A stretch of 64,000 bases of DNA, from NCBI RefSeq assembly GCF_003390925.1, contig NZ_QUBS01000085.1, positions 90,922 through 154,921 on the forward strand, given 5' to 3'. The number at the start of each line of letters is the position of its first letter. The stretch's first letter is position 1. The notes under the pieces were generated by a model that was given only the letters and a program-made list of their open reading frames with translations, searched no databases and was not told where the DNA came from. The stretch is from Trinickia diaoshuihuensis (lineage in GTDB: Bacteria > Pseudomonadota > Gammaproteobacteria > Burkholderiales > Burkholderiaceae). Positions 1 through 10,181 of this stretch are shown piece after piece. Made by a program: the position numbers and the translations under genes.

Positions 1-4
1 TTCC

Positions 5-865
5 GTGAGGATGCTGCTCAAACAGCGCGACGCTACTTTTACGGTATCGGAGCGGCGCGTCGTCGCGGTGCTGCTCGCCAATTACCCGAGCGCGGCTTTG
101 ACCTCGATCTCGCAGCTCGCGGGCGCTGCGGGCGTGAGCGATCCGACGGTCCATCGACTTGTCTTGAAGCTCGGGTTCGAGGGATATCCGGAATTCCAAC
201 GCGCGCTGCTTGCCGAGGTCGATGCCCGCATGAACTCGCCGCTGTCGCGGCTGGAGTCGTCGGCCGATGAACGCCATGAGCAAGACGTGCAACAGGCCAT
301 GCTCGGCTCGCTCACGCTCGCCATCGGCAAGACGGCGGAGCACGCCTCATGCGACGACTTCGAACGCACGGTATCGTGGCTGACCGATTGCGGCCGCACC
401 GTACTCTGTTGCGGGGGGCGTGCAAGCGGGTTCATCGCGGCATGGCTCGCCGTGCTGCTCAGTCAAGTCAGACCGCACGCGCGCCACGTGGAGCCCTCGC
501 TCGAGCGCGGCTCCGAAGCGTTGGCCGATCTCGCGCCGGGCGACGTGGTCGTGGTCTACGACTACCGGCGCTATCAGGAAAGCGTCGTTCAGTTTGCGCG
601 CGAGGCGCACGACCTCGGCGCGCGCATCGTGCTGTTCACCGACGAATGGCGTTCGCCGATCGCCGCCTTCGCCGATGCCGTGCTCGTCTCGTACGTGCAA
701 AGCGCGTCGCCGTTCGATACCAAAGTACCGGTCGTCGCCCAAACCGAATCGATCGTCGCCGCACTCGTTGCGCGCATGCCCGCCGAAGCCATGGACCGAC
801 TGAAGCGAATCGAAGCCCTGAGAGCCGGGCGCATCGCCGAGGGCACCGGCGCGCAGGGCGCGTAA
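5..865 (+). CDS. MurR/RpiR family transcriptional regulator (possibly 5'-truncated by window edge)
   Basis: The 286-aa product has an N-terminal RpiR-type helix-turn-helix (about residues 10-75, with the typical ISQLAGAAGVSDPTVHR pattern) and a C-terminal SIS sugar-phosphate-binding fold (about 115-260). This family binds DNA and responds to phosphosugars or related ligands. The reading frame is open to the window edge and the GTG at position 5 is only the first start available, so the true start may lie outside. It lies 49 nt upstream of the ggt gene on the same strand, so it could regulate or be co-transcribed with it; that link is inferred from position only. Confidence 0.85.
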   Translation: MRMLLKQRDATFTVSERRVVAVLLANYPSAALTSISQLAGAAGVSDPTVHRLVLKLGFEGYPEFQRALLAEVDARMNSPLSRLESSADERHEQDVQQAMLGSLTLAIGKTAEHASCDDFERTVSWLTDCGRTVLCCGGRASGFIAAWLAVLLSQVRPHARHVEPSLERGSEALADLAPGDVVVVYDYRRYQESVVQFAREAHDLGARIVLFTDEWRSPIAAFADAVLVSYVQSASPFDTKVPVVAQTESIVAALVARMPAEAMDRLKRIEALRAGRIAEGTGAQGA

Positions 866-914
866 GCGGCCTTCTATCCCATCACCGACTCAGCCACGAG
901 AGCAGACCCAACCG

Positions 915-2690
915 ATGAAAACAGACCGCACATTGATCGCCGCGCTTGCCGCGGCACTCGTCGCGACGAGCACGCTAGCCACCGGCGCCATGGCCGCCTC
1001 GCGCCCCGCCGTCGAAGCGCGCAACGGCATGGTGGTCACGTCGCAGAACCTGGCCTCTCAGGCCGGCGTCGATATCTTGAAGATGGGCGGCAACGCCATC
1101 GATGCGGCGGTGGCCGTGGGCTACGCGCAGGCCGTGGTCAATCCGTGCTGCGGCAATATCGGCGGCGGCGGTTTCATGACGATCCACCTCGCCGACGGCC
1201 GCGATACGTTCATCAACTTCCGGGAAACGGCGCCGGCCGCCGCCACCGCGAACATGTACCTCGACGCCCAAGGCAACGTGAAGCAAGGCGCGAGTCTTTA
1301 CGGATATGGCGCCGTGGGCGTGCCGGGCACGGTGATGGGGATGGACCTCGCCGAGCGCAAATACGGGCGGCTCACGCGAGCACAAGTCATGGCGCCCGCG
1401 ATCCGCCTCGCGCGCGAAGGATTCGTGCTGACGCGCGCCGACACCGACATCCTCGACACCACGGTCCAACGGTTCAAACAGGACCCCGGCATCGCCCGAA
1501 TCTTCCTGCGCAAAGACGGCACGCCGCTGCAGCCGGGCGACCGACTCGTGCAGAAGGACTTGGCCAACACGCTCGAAGCGATCGCAAAACATGGCCCCGA
1601 TGCGTTTTACAAAGGCAAAATTCCCGCGGCGATCGAGACGGCGTCGAAGGCAGGCGGCGGCCTGCTGACGGCGGCCGATTTTGCGAACTATCGCGCCACC
1701 GAGATGACACCCGTCACCTGCGACTATCGGCGCTACACGTTTATCTCGGCACCGCCGCCGAGTTCGGGCGGCGTCACGATGTGCGAGATCTTGAATACGC
1801 TAGAAGGCTACGACTTGAAGGGTTTCGGTTGGCATTCGGCGCAGGCCGTGCACTACATGACGGAGGCGATGCGCCACGCTTACGCCGATCGAAACACGAA
1901 GCTCGGCGATCCGGCCTTCGTCGACAATCCACTCGATCAACTGCTGAGCAAGTCGTATGCGGCGCAGATCCGCGCTTCGATTCAGCCCGACAAGGCGACG
2001 CCCTCGATGGACCTGGCCGACGCCGCTTCCCTGCCCGAAAAGAAAGAGACGACGCATTATTCGATCGTCGATAAGGCCGGCAATGCGGTTTCGACGACGT
2101 ACACGGTCAACGGCCGCTTCGGCGCCGTCGTCATGGCGCCGGGCACGGGCTTCTTCCTGAACGACGAGATGGACGACTTCACATCGAAAGTGGGCGCGCA
2201 AAACATGTTCGGTCTCGTACAGGGCCCGAACAATGCGATCGCACCGGGCAAGCGGCCGCTGTCGTCGATGGCGCCGACGATCGTGACCAAGGACGGCAAG
2301 GTATTCCTCGTGATCGGCTCCCCGGGCGGCTCGCGCATTATCACGACGACGCTTGAAACGGCGATCGACATCATCGATTACGGCATGGAGCCGCAAGAAG
2401 CCGTGGATGCGGCGCGGGTTCACGAGCAATGGCTGCCGGACGTCGTCTATTACGAGCCGTATGGGCTGTCGGCCGATACGTTGAAGATCCTCGCGAGCGA
2501 GGGTTACAAGATGGTTCAGCAAACGCCTTGGGGCGCGGCTGAATTGATCGAAGTCGGGTTGCCCGGCTTGGCGGTCGATCCGTCGCAAAGTTCAGGCAAC
2601 GATTCGTCGGTCGGCGGTAAGGTACGCGTCGGGTATTTCTACGGCGCCAATGACGAACGGCGGCCGGCGGGAGAAGCGTTGGGGTATTGA
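915..2690 (+). CDS. ggt: Gamma-glutamyltransferase, secreted precursor
   Basis: This 591-aa protein is close to the usual family length of about 580. A Sec signal peptide covers about residues 1-28 (charged start, Ala/Leu-rich core, end near AMAA), placing the enzyme in the periplasm. It matches gamma-glutamyltranspeptidases throughout: a GGNAIDAAVA motif near the N terminus, the autoprocessing site TTHYSIVD with the predicted nucleophile Thr379, and the downstream GSPGGSRI motif. The enzyme matures by self-cleavage into large and small subunits and hydrolyses or transfers the gamma-glutamyl group of glutathione and related compounds. No strong Shine-Dalgarno precedes the ATG. Confidence 0.95.
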   Translation: MKTDRTLIAALAAALVATSTLATGAMAASRPAVEARNGMVVTSQNLASQAGVDILKMGGNAIDAAVAVGYAQAVVNPCCGNIGGGGFMTIHLADGRDTFINFRETAPAAATANMYLDAQGNVKQGASLYGYGAVGVPGTVMGMDLAERKYGRLTRAQVMAPAIRLAREGFVLTRADTDILDTTVQRFKQDPGIARIFLRKDGTPLQPGDRLVQKDLANTLEAIAKHGPDAFYKGKIPAAIETASKAGGGLLTAADFANYRATEMTPVTCDYRRYTFISAPPPSSGGVTMCEILNTLEGYDLKGFGWHSAQAVHYMTEAMRHAYADRNTKLGDPAFVDNPLDQLLSKSYAAQIRASIQPDKATPSMDLADAASLPEKKETTHYSIVDKAGNAVSTTYTVNGRFGAVVMAPGTGFFLNDEMDDFTSKVGAQNMFGLVQGPNNAIAPGKRPLSSMAPTIVTKDGKVFLVIGSPGGSRIITTTLETAIDIIDYGMEPQEAVDAARVHEQWLPDVVYYEPYGLSADTLKILASEGYKMVQQTPWGAAELIEVGLPGLAVDPSQSSGNDSSVGGKVRVGYFYGANDERRPAGEALGY

Positions 2691-2889
2691 GCTAGGCCGC
2701 GTGGCGTTTTGCCCCGGCATGACGGGTCGACCTCTCCGGTCGCTCCGGTGTACTCGGATCGTTCGCTCACCGTTGTGACATTGAGCGAACCTGGCGATCG
2801 TTGGTCGTTGCGGTGATCGTGCCGCTGTAGCCCAGGTGATCCCGGGTTTGCGGTTTAGGCGCAATGCGCGCCCGAAGATAGAAATACGT

Positions 2890-2917
2890 TCAGGTGCCGC
2901 GAACCGAGCGGCACCTT
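2890..2917. terminator. Hairpin between ggt and metF (putative bidirectional terminator)
   Basis: A perfect 9-bp stem (2892-2900 with 2908-2916) encloses a 7-nt loop and sits about 5 nt past the metF stop and 200 nt past the ggt stop. There is no clear U-tract on either strand, so termination is inferred from position. Confidence 0.45.
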
Positions 2918-2921
2918 GATA

Positions 2922-3749
2922 TCAAGCCAACCGCTCGCAAATCGCCTTGGTCGCGGTGGCCGCATTGAGCGTATAGAAATGCAACCCAGGCGCGCCTTCC
3001 TTCACAAGCCGCTCGCATAGCTGCGTGACGACGTCGAGCCCGAAGGCGCGAATCGCTTCCTTGTCATCACCGAAGCTTTCGAGCCGCTTGGCCACCCAGC
3101 GCGGCACTTCGGCCCCGCACATCTCCGAGAAACGCATCAACTGCGAGTAGTTCGTAATCGGCATGATGCCGGGCACGATCGGTACATCGACGCCGAGCTT
3201 GCGCGCATCGTCGACGAATCGGAAATAGGCATCGGCGTTATAAAAGTACTGCGTGATCGCCGCATTCGCGCCTGCTTTGACCTTGCGCGCGAAGTTCTCG
3301 AGATCGTGCTTCGGCGAACGCGCCTGCGGGTGATACTCCGGATAAGCGGCCACTTCGATATGGAACCAGTCGCCGTACTCGGCGCGGATGAAGGCGACGA
3401 GCTCCGACGCGTAGCGCAACTCCCCCACTTCGCCCATGCCGGAGGGCAGGTCGCCGCGCAGGGCGACGATATGGCGAATGCCGTTTGCGCGATAGCGTTC
3501 CAAGATCGCGCGCAAGCTTTCCTTCGACGAACCGATGCACGACAAATGAGGCGCGGCCTCGAGGCCGTCCTTGGCCATGTCGAGCACCGTATCGAGCGTG
3601 CCCTGCTGCGTGGAGCCACCCGCGCCGAACGTCACCGAAACGAACTTCGGCTTGAGCAGCGCCAGTTGCGCACGCGTGGCGCGCAACTTCTCGACGCCGT
3701 CGGGCGTCTTCGGCGGAAAAAATTCGAACGAGATTTCGATGGGATTCAT
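2922..3749 (-). CDS. metF: 5,10-methylenetetrahydrofolate reductase
   Basis: This 275-aa MetF family flavoprotein reduces 5,10-methylene-THF to 5-methyl-THF, the methyl donor for methionine synthesis. It starts with the family signature ISFEFFPPKT and carries the conserved SVTFGAGGST and PGIMPI segments of the TIM barrel; length is close to other bacterial MetF proteins (about 275-300). It is the last gene of a minus-strand set ahcY - small membrane protein - metF, joining homocysteine recovery to remethylation. The gap to the preceding gene is 49 nt, consistent with co-transcription from the riboswitch-controlled ahcY promoter. Confidence 0.96.
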   Translation of the reverse strand: MNPIEISFEFFPPKTPDGVEKLRATRAQLALLKPKFVSVTFGAGGSTQQGTLDTVLDMAKDGLEAAPHLSCIGSSKESLRAILERYRANGIRHIVALRGDLPSGMGEVGELRYASELVAFIRAEYGDWFHIEVAAYPEYHPQARSPKHDLENFARKVKAGANAAITQYFYNADAYFRFVDDARKLGVDVPIVPGIMPITNYSQLMRFSEMCGAEVPRWVAKRLESFGDDKEAIRAFGLDVVTQLCERLVKEGAPGLHFYTLNAATATKAICERLA

Positions 3750-3798
3750 GATCCGGTGATCCGGTATGGGACCGAGCCGCGATAAGGCCGAGCCGCCT

Positions 3799-4152
3799 TC
3801 AGCCCAAACTGCGATTGCCGAAGATCAGCGCCGAAAGCAGCCACGACACGATGCTGTACAGAATCGAGCCGAAGAACGCCGACCAGAAACCCGACACCTC
3901 GAAGCCCTTGAGCAGCGAAGCCGCGAGCCAGAAGCACAACGCGTTGACGACGAGGATGAACACCCCCAGCGTGACGATCGTGACGGGCAGCGTCAGGATG
4001 ATCAACACAGGCCGGATCACGGCGTTGATGAGGCCGAGCACGAGTGCGATGATCAACGCGGTGCCGAAACTACGGATGTGAATCGACGGCACGAGGTACG
4101 TGATGATCAAGAGCGCAAGCGCGTTGATGATCCAAGTCAGCAGCACGGTCAT
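3799..4152 (-). CDS. Four-helix membrane protein of the phage holin superfamily IV (YvlD-like)
   Basis: This 117-aa, almost entirely hydrophobic protein has four predicted transmembrane helices and the family-typical pattern of a GLINAVIRPVL loop followed by LPVTIVTLGVF. It belongs to the small membrane family often named mycobacterial-type or superfamily IV holin; a real holin role is unproven in most bacteria. It lies between ahcY and metF on the same strand, an arrangement I recall from Burkholderia relatives. Its function in the methyl cycle, if any, is unknown. A good start context lies at the ATG (GGAAACCCGCT upstream). Confidence 0.85.
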   Translation of the reverse strand: MTVLLTWIINALALLIITYLVPSIHIRSFGTALIIALVLGLINAVIRPVLIILTLPVTIVTLGVFILVVNALCFWLAASLLKGFEVSGFWSAFFGSILYSIVSWLLSALIFGNRSLG

Positions 4153-4257
4153 AGCGGGTTTCCTTCGGCGTAGTGGTCGATTTGCGGTCGATCTATGGTC
4201 GGACGATGGGCGGCGCGAGGATATCGCTGAGCCGCACAGCTCGGTATTTCAGTTGAA

Positions 4258-4291
4258 CAAGGCGGCGATGGCAATCGCCACGCCGCCTCTA
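4258..4291 (-). terminator. Hairpin downstream of ahcY
   Basis: An 8-bp GC-rich stem (AGGCGGCG with CGCCGCCT) contains a second short self-complementary segment and lies about 60 nt past the ahcY stop. It lacks a proper U-tract, so it may be an attenuating or RNA-stabilising structure inside the ahcY-metF operon rather than a full terminator. Confidence 0.3.
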
Positions 4292-4351
4292 TACCCGCCG
4301 GCGGGCACGGGCGGCTCGTTCCAGGCGAGCCTTACCCGGCCGTTTGCTCGA

Positions 4352-5776
<1,425 letters not shown>

Positions 5777-5812
5777 GCCCTCCTTTTCTAATGAGTTCTA
5801 GAAAATATAGAC

Positions 5813-5927
5813 GTGAGCGCCGTTCGATGGAGCCGGCCCGCCTGCGTTTTCATGTGCGCAAAAGCTTGCCGTCCGATTGAAGTTTCCGAGCCTGGCGGAG
5901 TGATCCGTCGCAACGCTCCTCGGAAAC
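5813..5927 (-). promoter_or_regulatory. SAH riboswitch (ahcY leader)
   Basis: Read on the minus strand, the leader has the class hallmarks. A perfect 9-bp P1 stem pairs GTTTCCGAG (5919-5927) with CTCGGAAAC (5882-5890). The conserved GAGGAGCG..TGC loop lies beside CCAGGCTCGG. The distal AACGGCGCTCAC (5813-5824) can form the pseudoknot with GAGCG in the loop. This is the known S-adenosylhomocysteine riboswitch class, which turns on ahcY when SAH accumulates. The segment between the two halves (about 5825-5880) is a variable linker. Confidence 0.93.
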
Positions 5928-5933
5928 GCATGG

Positions 5934-5939
5934 ATTGTA
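5934..5939 (-). promoter_or_regulatory. Putative -10 element of the ahcY promoter
   Basis: TACAAT on the minus strand lies 6 nt upstream of the riboswitch P1 stem, which would place the transcript start at about the first riboswitch base. No good -35 hexamer is visible at the normal spacing. Confidence 0.5.
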
Positions 5940-5940
5940 G

Positions 5941-5963
5941 CAAAAATCGCCGGGGAGGCGATG
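5941..5963 (-). terminator. Rho-independent terminator after the lrgB-like gene
   Basis: The minus strand shows a 6-bp stem ATCGCC/GGCGAT with a 5-nt loop followed by TTTTT. It starts 4 nt beyond the TAG of the lrgB-like gene and ends just before the ahcY -10 element, isolating the two transcripts. Confidence 0.7.
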
Positions 5964-5966
5964 ACA

Positions 5967-6695
5967 CTAACCGAAGGTTGCGCCCAATAGTGGCGCGAGC
6001 AGGACCATTGCGACGCCCGCGATCATCATAGTGAGACTCGCCACGACGCCTTCCTCGCTGCCGAGTTCGCGTGCCTTGGCCGTCCCCACGCCATGCGCGG
6101 CCGCGCCGAACATCGCGCCGCGCGCGAGACGGCTGCGCAGCGGAAGGAACGCCAACACGAGTTCGCCGAGCAGCATGCCGCATACGCCCGTCGCGATGAC
6201 GAACAACGCGGTCAACTGACGCGGCGCATGGATTTGGTCGGACACGGCCAGCGCGAACGGAGTCGATACGGAACGCGTGATCAAGCTGCGCGCGACATCG
6301 GGTTCGAGATGCAGCAGTTTGGCGAGCGCGAACGAGCCGATCACGGCCACGGCGATCCCCACGGTGACGCCGGCCGCGAGCGAGATCCAATGACGGCGCA
6401 TCAGATCGCGATACTCGTAGATGGGCACGGCGAAAGCGACGGTGGCCGGCCCGAGCAGCCACATGAGCCAGCGCGTATCGGCGAAATACACCGAATAAGG
6501 AATATGCATGGCCAGCACGAGCGCGGCGAGCATCGCGGGCACGACCACGAGCGGGGTCAGCCACGGCTGCTTGAAGCGCGCATACAAGCGCTTGCCCATC
6601 GCGTAGAAAACGATCGTCAACACGAAGCAAGCGGCGGCCATCCATTGCGGCCGCATTTCGGTCACCGGCCAAGACAAGACGGATGAAAGGGACAT
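5967..6695 (-). CDS. LrgB/CidB family membrane protein
   Basis: This 242-aa polytopic protein matches the LrgB family: it has about seven hydrophobic segments and the conserved C-terminal stretch MFGAAAHGVGTAKARELG, typical of LrgB/CidB/YohK proteins. Together with the LrgA-like partner 21 nt upstream it forms the two-gene set linked in Gram-positive bacteria to murein hydrolase control and, in other bacteria and plastids, to export of small metabolites such as pyruvate or glycolate. Substrate and role here cannot be read from sequence. A divergent LysR gene suggests regulated expression. Confidence 0.9.
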   Translation of the reverse strand: MSLSSVLSWPVTEMRPQWMAAACFVLTIVFYAMGKRLYARFKQPWLTPLVVVPAMLAALVLAMHIPYSVYFADTRWLMWLLGPATVAFAVPIYEYRDLMRRHWISLAAGVTVGIAVAVIGSFALAKLLHLEPDVARSLITRSVSTPFALAVSDQIHAPRQLTALFVIATGVCGMLLGELVLAFLPLRSRLARGAMFGAAAHGVGTAKARELGSEEGVVASLTMMIAGVAMVLLAPLLGATFG

Positions 6696-6716
6696 CGATG
6701 ACTCCTCGCCGGCCGC

Positions 6717-7148
6717 TTAAGCGGCCGATGCGACGCGCAAGGCGCGGGCGCGGCGCATCGCAATGACGCGCTCCAGCCGCGCGGCCTGGTCGACCGTGAA
6801 CGCCACCGCGACCATCACCGCGAGCGTGCCGCCCACTACGACAAGCGCGAGCCGCCAGCCGTCTGACTTGAACAGCCCGCCGTATTGGACGACGGCGACA
6901 GCCGCCGGAACGAAAAACAGCAGCATGTCGGAAAGCAGCCAATCGGCACCGGCTTTCACCCACCGCGGCGCAATCGAACCCGTGAAGAGGAGCAGGAGCA
7001 AAGCCGCCAAACCGATGACACCGCCCGGCACGGGCAACCCGAGACGGCGCGCCGCGTAATCGGCCGCAAGCCACAGCACGGCCAGGAACGTGCTCTGACC
7101 CGCGATGCGGCACACAGCGCTCAGACGCTCGATCGTTTTCGTGCTCAT
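6717..7148 (-). CDS. LrgA/CidA family membrane protein
   Basis: The product, about 143 aa from the chosen ATG, has four hydrophobic segments and the family pattern LGLPVPGGVIGL followed by LLFFVPAAVAVVQY. I chose the ATG at 7148 (protein starting MSTKTIERL) instead of the upstream in-frame codon at 7178, because an AGGGGG ribosome-binding site sits at good distance and the upstream residues are not family-like. It is the first gene of a two-gene unit with the LrgB-like gene. LrgA/CidA proteins oligomerise in the membrane; the holin-like label comes from Staphylococcus work and is not established here. Confidence 0.88.
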   Translation of the reverse strand: MSTKTIERLSAVCRIAGQSTFLAVLWLAADYAARRLGLPVPGGVIGLAALLLLLFTGSIAPRWVKAGADWLLSDMLLFFVPAAVAVVQYGGLFKSDGWRLALVVVGGTLAVMVAVAFTVDQAARLERVIAMRRARALRVASAA

Positions 7149-7195
7149 GGCAAAACCCCCTATTGACTCCACGACCAAATTGTAAGAAGCCTGGC

Positions 7196-7212
7196 GTCAT
7201 AAATAAAATGAC
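7196..7212. promoter_or_regulatory. Inverted repeat between lrgA-like and lysR genes (candidate LysR operator)
   Basis: GTCAT - 7 nt - ATGAC forms a 17-bp dyad in the 111-bp divergent intergenic region, the expected location for a LysR-type binding site. The spacing departs from the classic T-N11-A box, so this is a candidate only. Confidence 0.4.
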
Positions 7213-7259
7213 TTAAACTCATCGCTACCATTCCAATTTGGAACTACCGAGGGGTCGTC

Positions 7260-8204
7260 ATGGAGCTGCGTGCGCTGCGCTATTTCATCGAGGTGGTCCG
7301 GCAGCAAAGTTTCACGGTTGCGGCCGAGCACATGTTCGTGACCCAACCCACCATCAGCAAGATGGTCAAGGCGCTCGAGGAAGAGATCGGGGCGCCTCTA
7401 CTGCTGCGCGAGGGCCGCCAGATGGTGTTGACCGACGAGGGCCGCATCGTCTATCAAAGGGGGCAGGACGTGCTGGCGGCTTACGCGCAGCTACAGGCGG
7501 AGCTCGACGATGTCGGTACTCTGGGCCGCGGCGCGCTGACGATCGGCATTCCGCCGATGGGCGGCTCGCTCTTCACGCCGATCATCGCCGCCTTCCGCCG
7601 CCGTTATCCGAAGATCGAACTCAAGCTGTTCGAACAGGGTTCACGCGCGATCGAGGCGGCGCTGCTCGAGGGCGAACTCGAGTTCGGCGGCGTGCTGTTG
7701 CCCGTCGACCCGCAGGTATTCGACGTCTTGCCGATGTCGCTGCAATTGCTCTGGGTCGTGGCGCCGCACGGCTCGCGGTTCGATGGCGTGCGTGAAGTTC
7801 GGCTGGCGGAGCTCGCCGCGGAACCGTTCGTCTACTACGGCGAAAGCCTGGCGCTGAACGACGTCGTCACCGGTGCTTGCCGCGACGCGGGCTTCACGCC
7901 CCAGATCGTATCGCGCAGCAGCCATTGGGACTTCATGGCCGCGCTCGTGCGGGCCGGCGTCGGGATTGCGCTGCTGCCGGCCCCATACTGCCGCCGGCTG
8001 GATCCCAAGTATTTCACGTGCCGGCCCGTCGTCGAGCCGGAAATCCGCTGGGAAATGGCGATTGCATGGCGCAAGAGCGGCTACCTCTCGCATGCCGCTC
8101 GAGCGTGGCTCGACGTCGCACGCGAAACGCTGCCGGGACAACCCGGCGACGACTTCGTCTATACCCGTTCCGATAATTCAGGCGCCGCGCCCGCCGCCAA
8201 ATGA
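7260..8204 (+). CDS. LysR family transcriptional regulator divergent from lrgAB
   Basis: This 314-aa LysR-type protein has an N-terminal winged helix (residues 1-60: [20 protein letters not shown] then [14 protein letters not shown]) and a C-terminal periplasmic-binding-like effector domain (about 90-295). A GAGGGG ribosome-binding site precedes the ATG by 6 nt. It is transcribed away from the LrgA/LrgB-like pair, the same arrangement as CidR with cidABC, so control of that pair is the simplest inference. Its 3' end overlaps the convergent GMC oxidoreductase gene by 46 bp. Confidence 0.92.
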   Translation: MELRALRYFIEVVRQQSFTVAAEHMFVTQPTISKMVKALEEEIGAPLLLREGRQMVLTDEGRIVYQRGQDVLAAYAQLQAELDDVGTLGRGALTIGIPPMGGSLFTPIIAAFRRRYPKIELKLFEQGSRAIEAALLEGELEFGGVLLPVDPQVFDVLPMSLQLLWVVAPHGSRFDGVREVRLAELAAEPFVYYGESLALNDVVTGACRDAGFTPQIVSRSSHWDFMAALVRAGVGIALLPAPYCRRLDPKYFTCRPVVEPEIRWEMAIAWRKSGYLSHAARAWLDVARETLPGQPGDDFVYTRSDNSGAAPAAK

Positions 8205-9832
8205 ACCGCGCCGCGCTCCGCCACGATGAAGTCGGCCGCGCGCTCGGCGATCATCACGGTCGGCGCGTTCGTGTTGCCGCCGATCAACGTCGGCATGATC
8301 GACGCGTCGACGACGCGCAAGCCCGTGACGCCGCGCACGCGTAGCCACGGATCGACGACGGCGCGCGCATCGGCGCCCATCCGGCATGTGCCGACCGGGT
8401 GATAGATCGTATCGGCATGACGGGCGATGACCTCGGCTAGCTCCGCGTCGCTCGCATGCGGCGGAACATAGAGCGTACGTCCGCCATAGGCCGCGAGCGC
8501 CGGAGCGGCCACGATGCGCTGCGCGATGCGCACGCCGGCGAGCAGCGTCTGTCTGTCTTGCTCATCGGAGAGAAAGCGCGGATCGATGCGCGGCGCCACG
8601 CGCGCATCGGCGCTCGCGAGCGAAACGGTGCCGCGGCTCTTCGGTCGCAACACGCAGACATGAACCGAGTAGCCGTGGCCCCAATGCAAACGCCGGCTAT
8701 GATCGTCGACGAGCGCCGCGCAAAAATGCAGTTGCAGGTCGGGACGATCGAGCGAGGCCTGCGTCTTGATGAAGCCTCCGGCCTCCGCAACGTTGCTCGA
8801 CCACATACCCTCGCCGCGGCGCAAAAACGCCGGCAGTTGCGCGGCCATCTTGGCCAAACCACGCAGCGAATAACCGACCGGGTCGGTGCTCGCCACACGC
8901 ACGTTCAACGTGAAATCGACATGGTCGATCAGATTGCGGCCCACCTCGGGCGCCTCGTGCACGGGCGGCACGCCGAACGCGCGCAACGTTTCGGCCGGAC
9001 CGATCCCCGAGCACATCAGCAATTGCGGCGATCCGAACGCACCAGCCGCGAGAATCACTTCGGCACGCGCCGTTAGCGTGGCAATACGGCCGCCGCGCAT
9101 GATTTCCACGCCGGTCGCGCGACGTGCTCCATCGAACAGCACGCGCAGCGCGCATGCATCGACGATCGTATCGATATTCGCAAGGGAACCCGAGCGCGCG
9201 GTTCCCGCCTCGCCCATTTCATACAAATAAGCGCGCGCGACGCTGCAGCGCCGCCCGTCGCGCTGCGTCACTTGATAAAACCCCACGCCTTCCTGATCGG
9301 CGCCGTTGAAGTCGTCGTTCGGGCGATAGCCCGCCTCGATGGCCGCGGCGACGAAACGCGTGGAAATCGGATTGCGAAACCGCAGGTCGGACACGGCGAG
9401 CGGTCCGCCCGCGCCGTGCCACTCGTTCGCACCGCGCGCGTTGTCTTCCGCGCGCCGGAAGTACGGCAAAACGTCGGACCAGCCCCAGCCCGTGCAACCG
9501 AGGCTCTCCCATTCGTCGTAATCGAGCGGATGGCCGCGCGTATAGACCATCGCGTTGATCGCACTGGAGCCGCCGAGCCCGCGTCCGCGCGGCTGATAGC
9601 CTCGCCTGCCGGAGAGCCCCGGCTGCGGCGCCGTGCGATAGCCGTAATTGGTCGTGAGCTTGTACGGCACGAGTGCCGCGATACCGAGGGGCGTATTCAC
9701 GAGCCAATTGCGGTTCGTATGCGTTCCGGCTTCGATCAACGCGATAGTCGCATCGGGACATTGCCGCGCGAGTCTGCCCGCGAGCGCCGCGCCGCCCGAA
9801 CCGCCGCCGACGATGACATAGTCGTATTGCAT
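8159..9832 (-). CDS. GMC family FAD-dependent oxidoreductase (choline/alcohol dehydrogenase type)
   Basis: The product is about 557 aa. It begins with the FAD-binding Rossmann motif [12 protein letters not shown], has the GMC signature region [13 protein letters not shown] (about residue 85), and ends with the C-terminal GMC domain, in which [10 protein letters not shown] supplies the catalytic His and [14 protein letters not shown] the partner Asn. These enzymes oxidise alcohols, for example choline or aliphatic alcohols, to aldehydes. The ATG at 9832 is preferred because GGAGGG lies 6 nt upstream and the protein then starts at the FAD fold. An aldehyde dehydrogenase gene lies nearby on the other strand, so successive alcohol and aldehyde oxidation is possible but inferred. 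Confidence 0.9.
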   Translation of the reverse strand: MQYDYVIVGGGSGGAALAGRLARQCPDATIALIEAGTHTNRNWLVNTPLGIAALVPYKLTTNYGYRTAPQPGLSGRRGYQPRGRGLGGSSAINAMVYTRGHPLDYDEWESLGCTGWGWSDVLPYFRRAEDNARGANEWHGAGGPLAVSDLRFRNPISTRFVAAAIEAGYRPNDDFNGADQEGVGFYQVTQRDGRRCSVARAYLYEMGEAGTARSGSLANIDTIVDACALRVLFDGARRATGVEIMRGGRIATLTARAEVILAAGAFGSPQLLMCSGIGPAETLRAFGVPPVHEAPEVGRNLIDHVDFTLNVRVASTDPVGYSLRGLAKMAAQLPAFLRRGEGMWSSNVAEAGGFIKTQASLDRPDLQLHFCAALVDDHSRRLHWGHGYSVHVCVLRPKSRGTVSLASADARVAPRIDPRFLSDEQDRQTLLAGVRIAQRIVAAPALAAYGGRTLYVPPHASDAELAEVIARHADTIYHPVGTCRMGADARAVVDPWLRVRGVTGLRVVDASIMPTLIGGNTNAPTVMIAERAADFIVAERGAVHLAAGAAPELSERV

Positions 9833-10181
9833 GCGTCCCTCCGTCACTCCATGGTCGGAACGTACGGCATGTCCCGGCAACCGGCATTCTCGTGTTTTGG
9901 CGCATTGTAGGGACCATGACGCGCGCTGCGCGATCGCCGGCGCAGAGCGATTCCTCTAAACCGGGCGAGCCGCGCGAACCTATCATTAGGCAAGACGCGC
10001 AAGCGAACGAAGCCCTCGCGCGTACGGGTCGAACGGTAACGCCTCTTGGTTCGCGAGCGCATTCGAGGCTTGCGCGGAAAATATCAAACAGGCCACCCCG
10101 GCAAGACCTCGGACAAATGTCCGGCATAGCCGTCGCACCGCGCGCCGGCTGCGACCGGACGCCCAGCAGGAGACACGCTTT
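9833..10181. other. Divergent intergenic region between GMC oxidoreductase and aidB
   Basis: This 349-nt region has no convincing ORF. It must hold the two divergent promoters; a TACAAT on the minus strand near 9903-9908 is a possible -10 for the GMC gene. I see no terminator or known RNA motif. Confidence 0.4.

Noticed and set aside
3799..4152. Phage lysis gene because of the holin-like family name
   Set aside because: The gene sits inside the ahcY-metF operon with no phage neighbours; the family name is historical.
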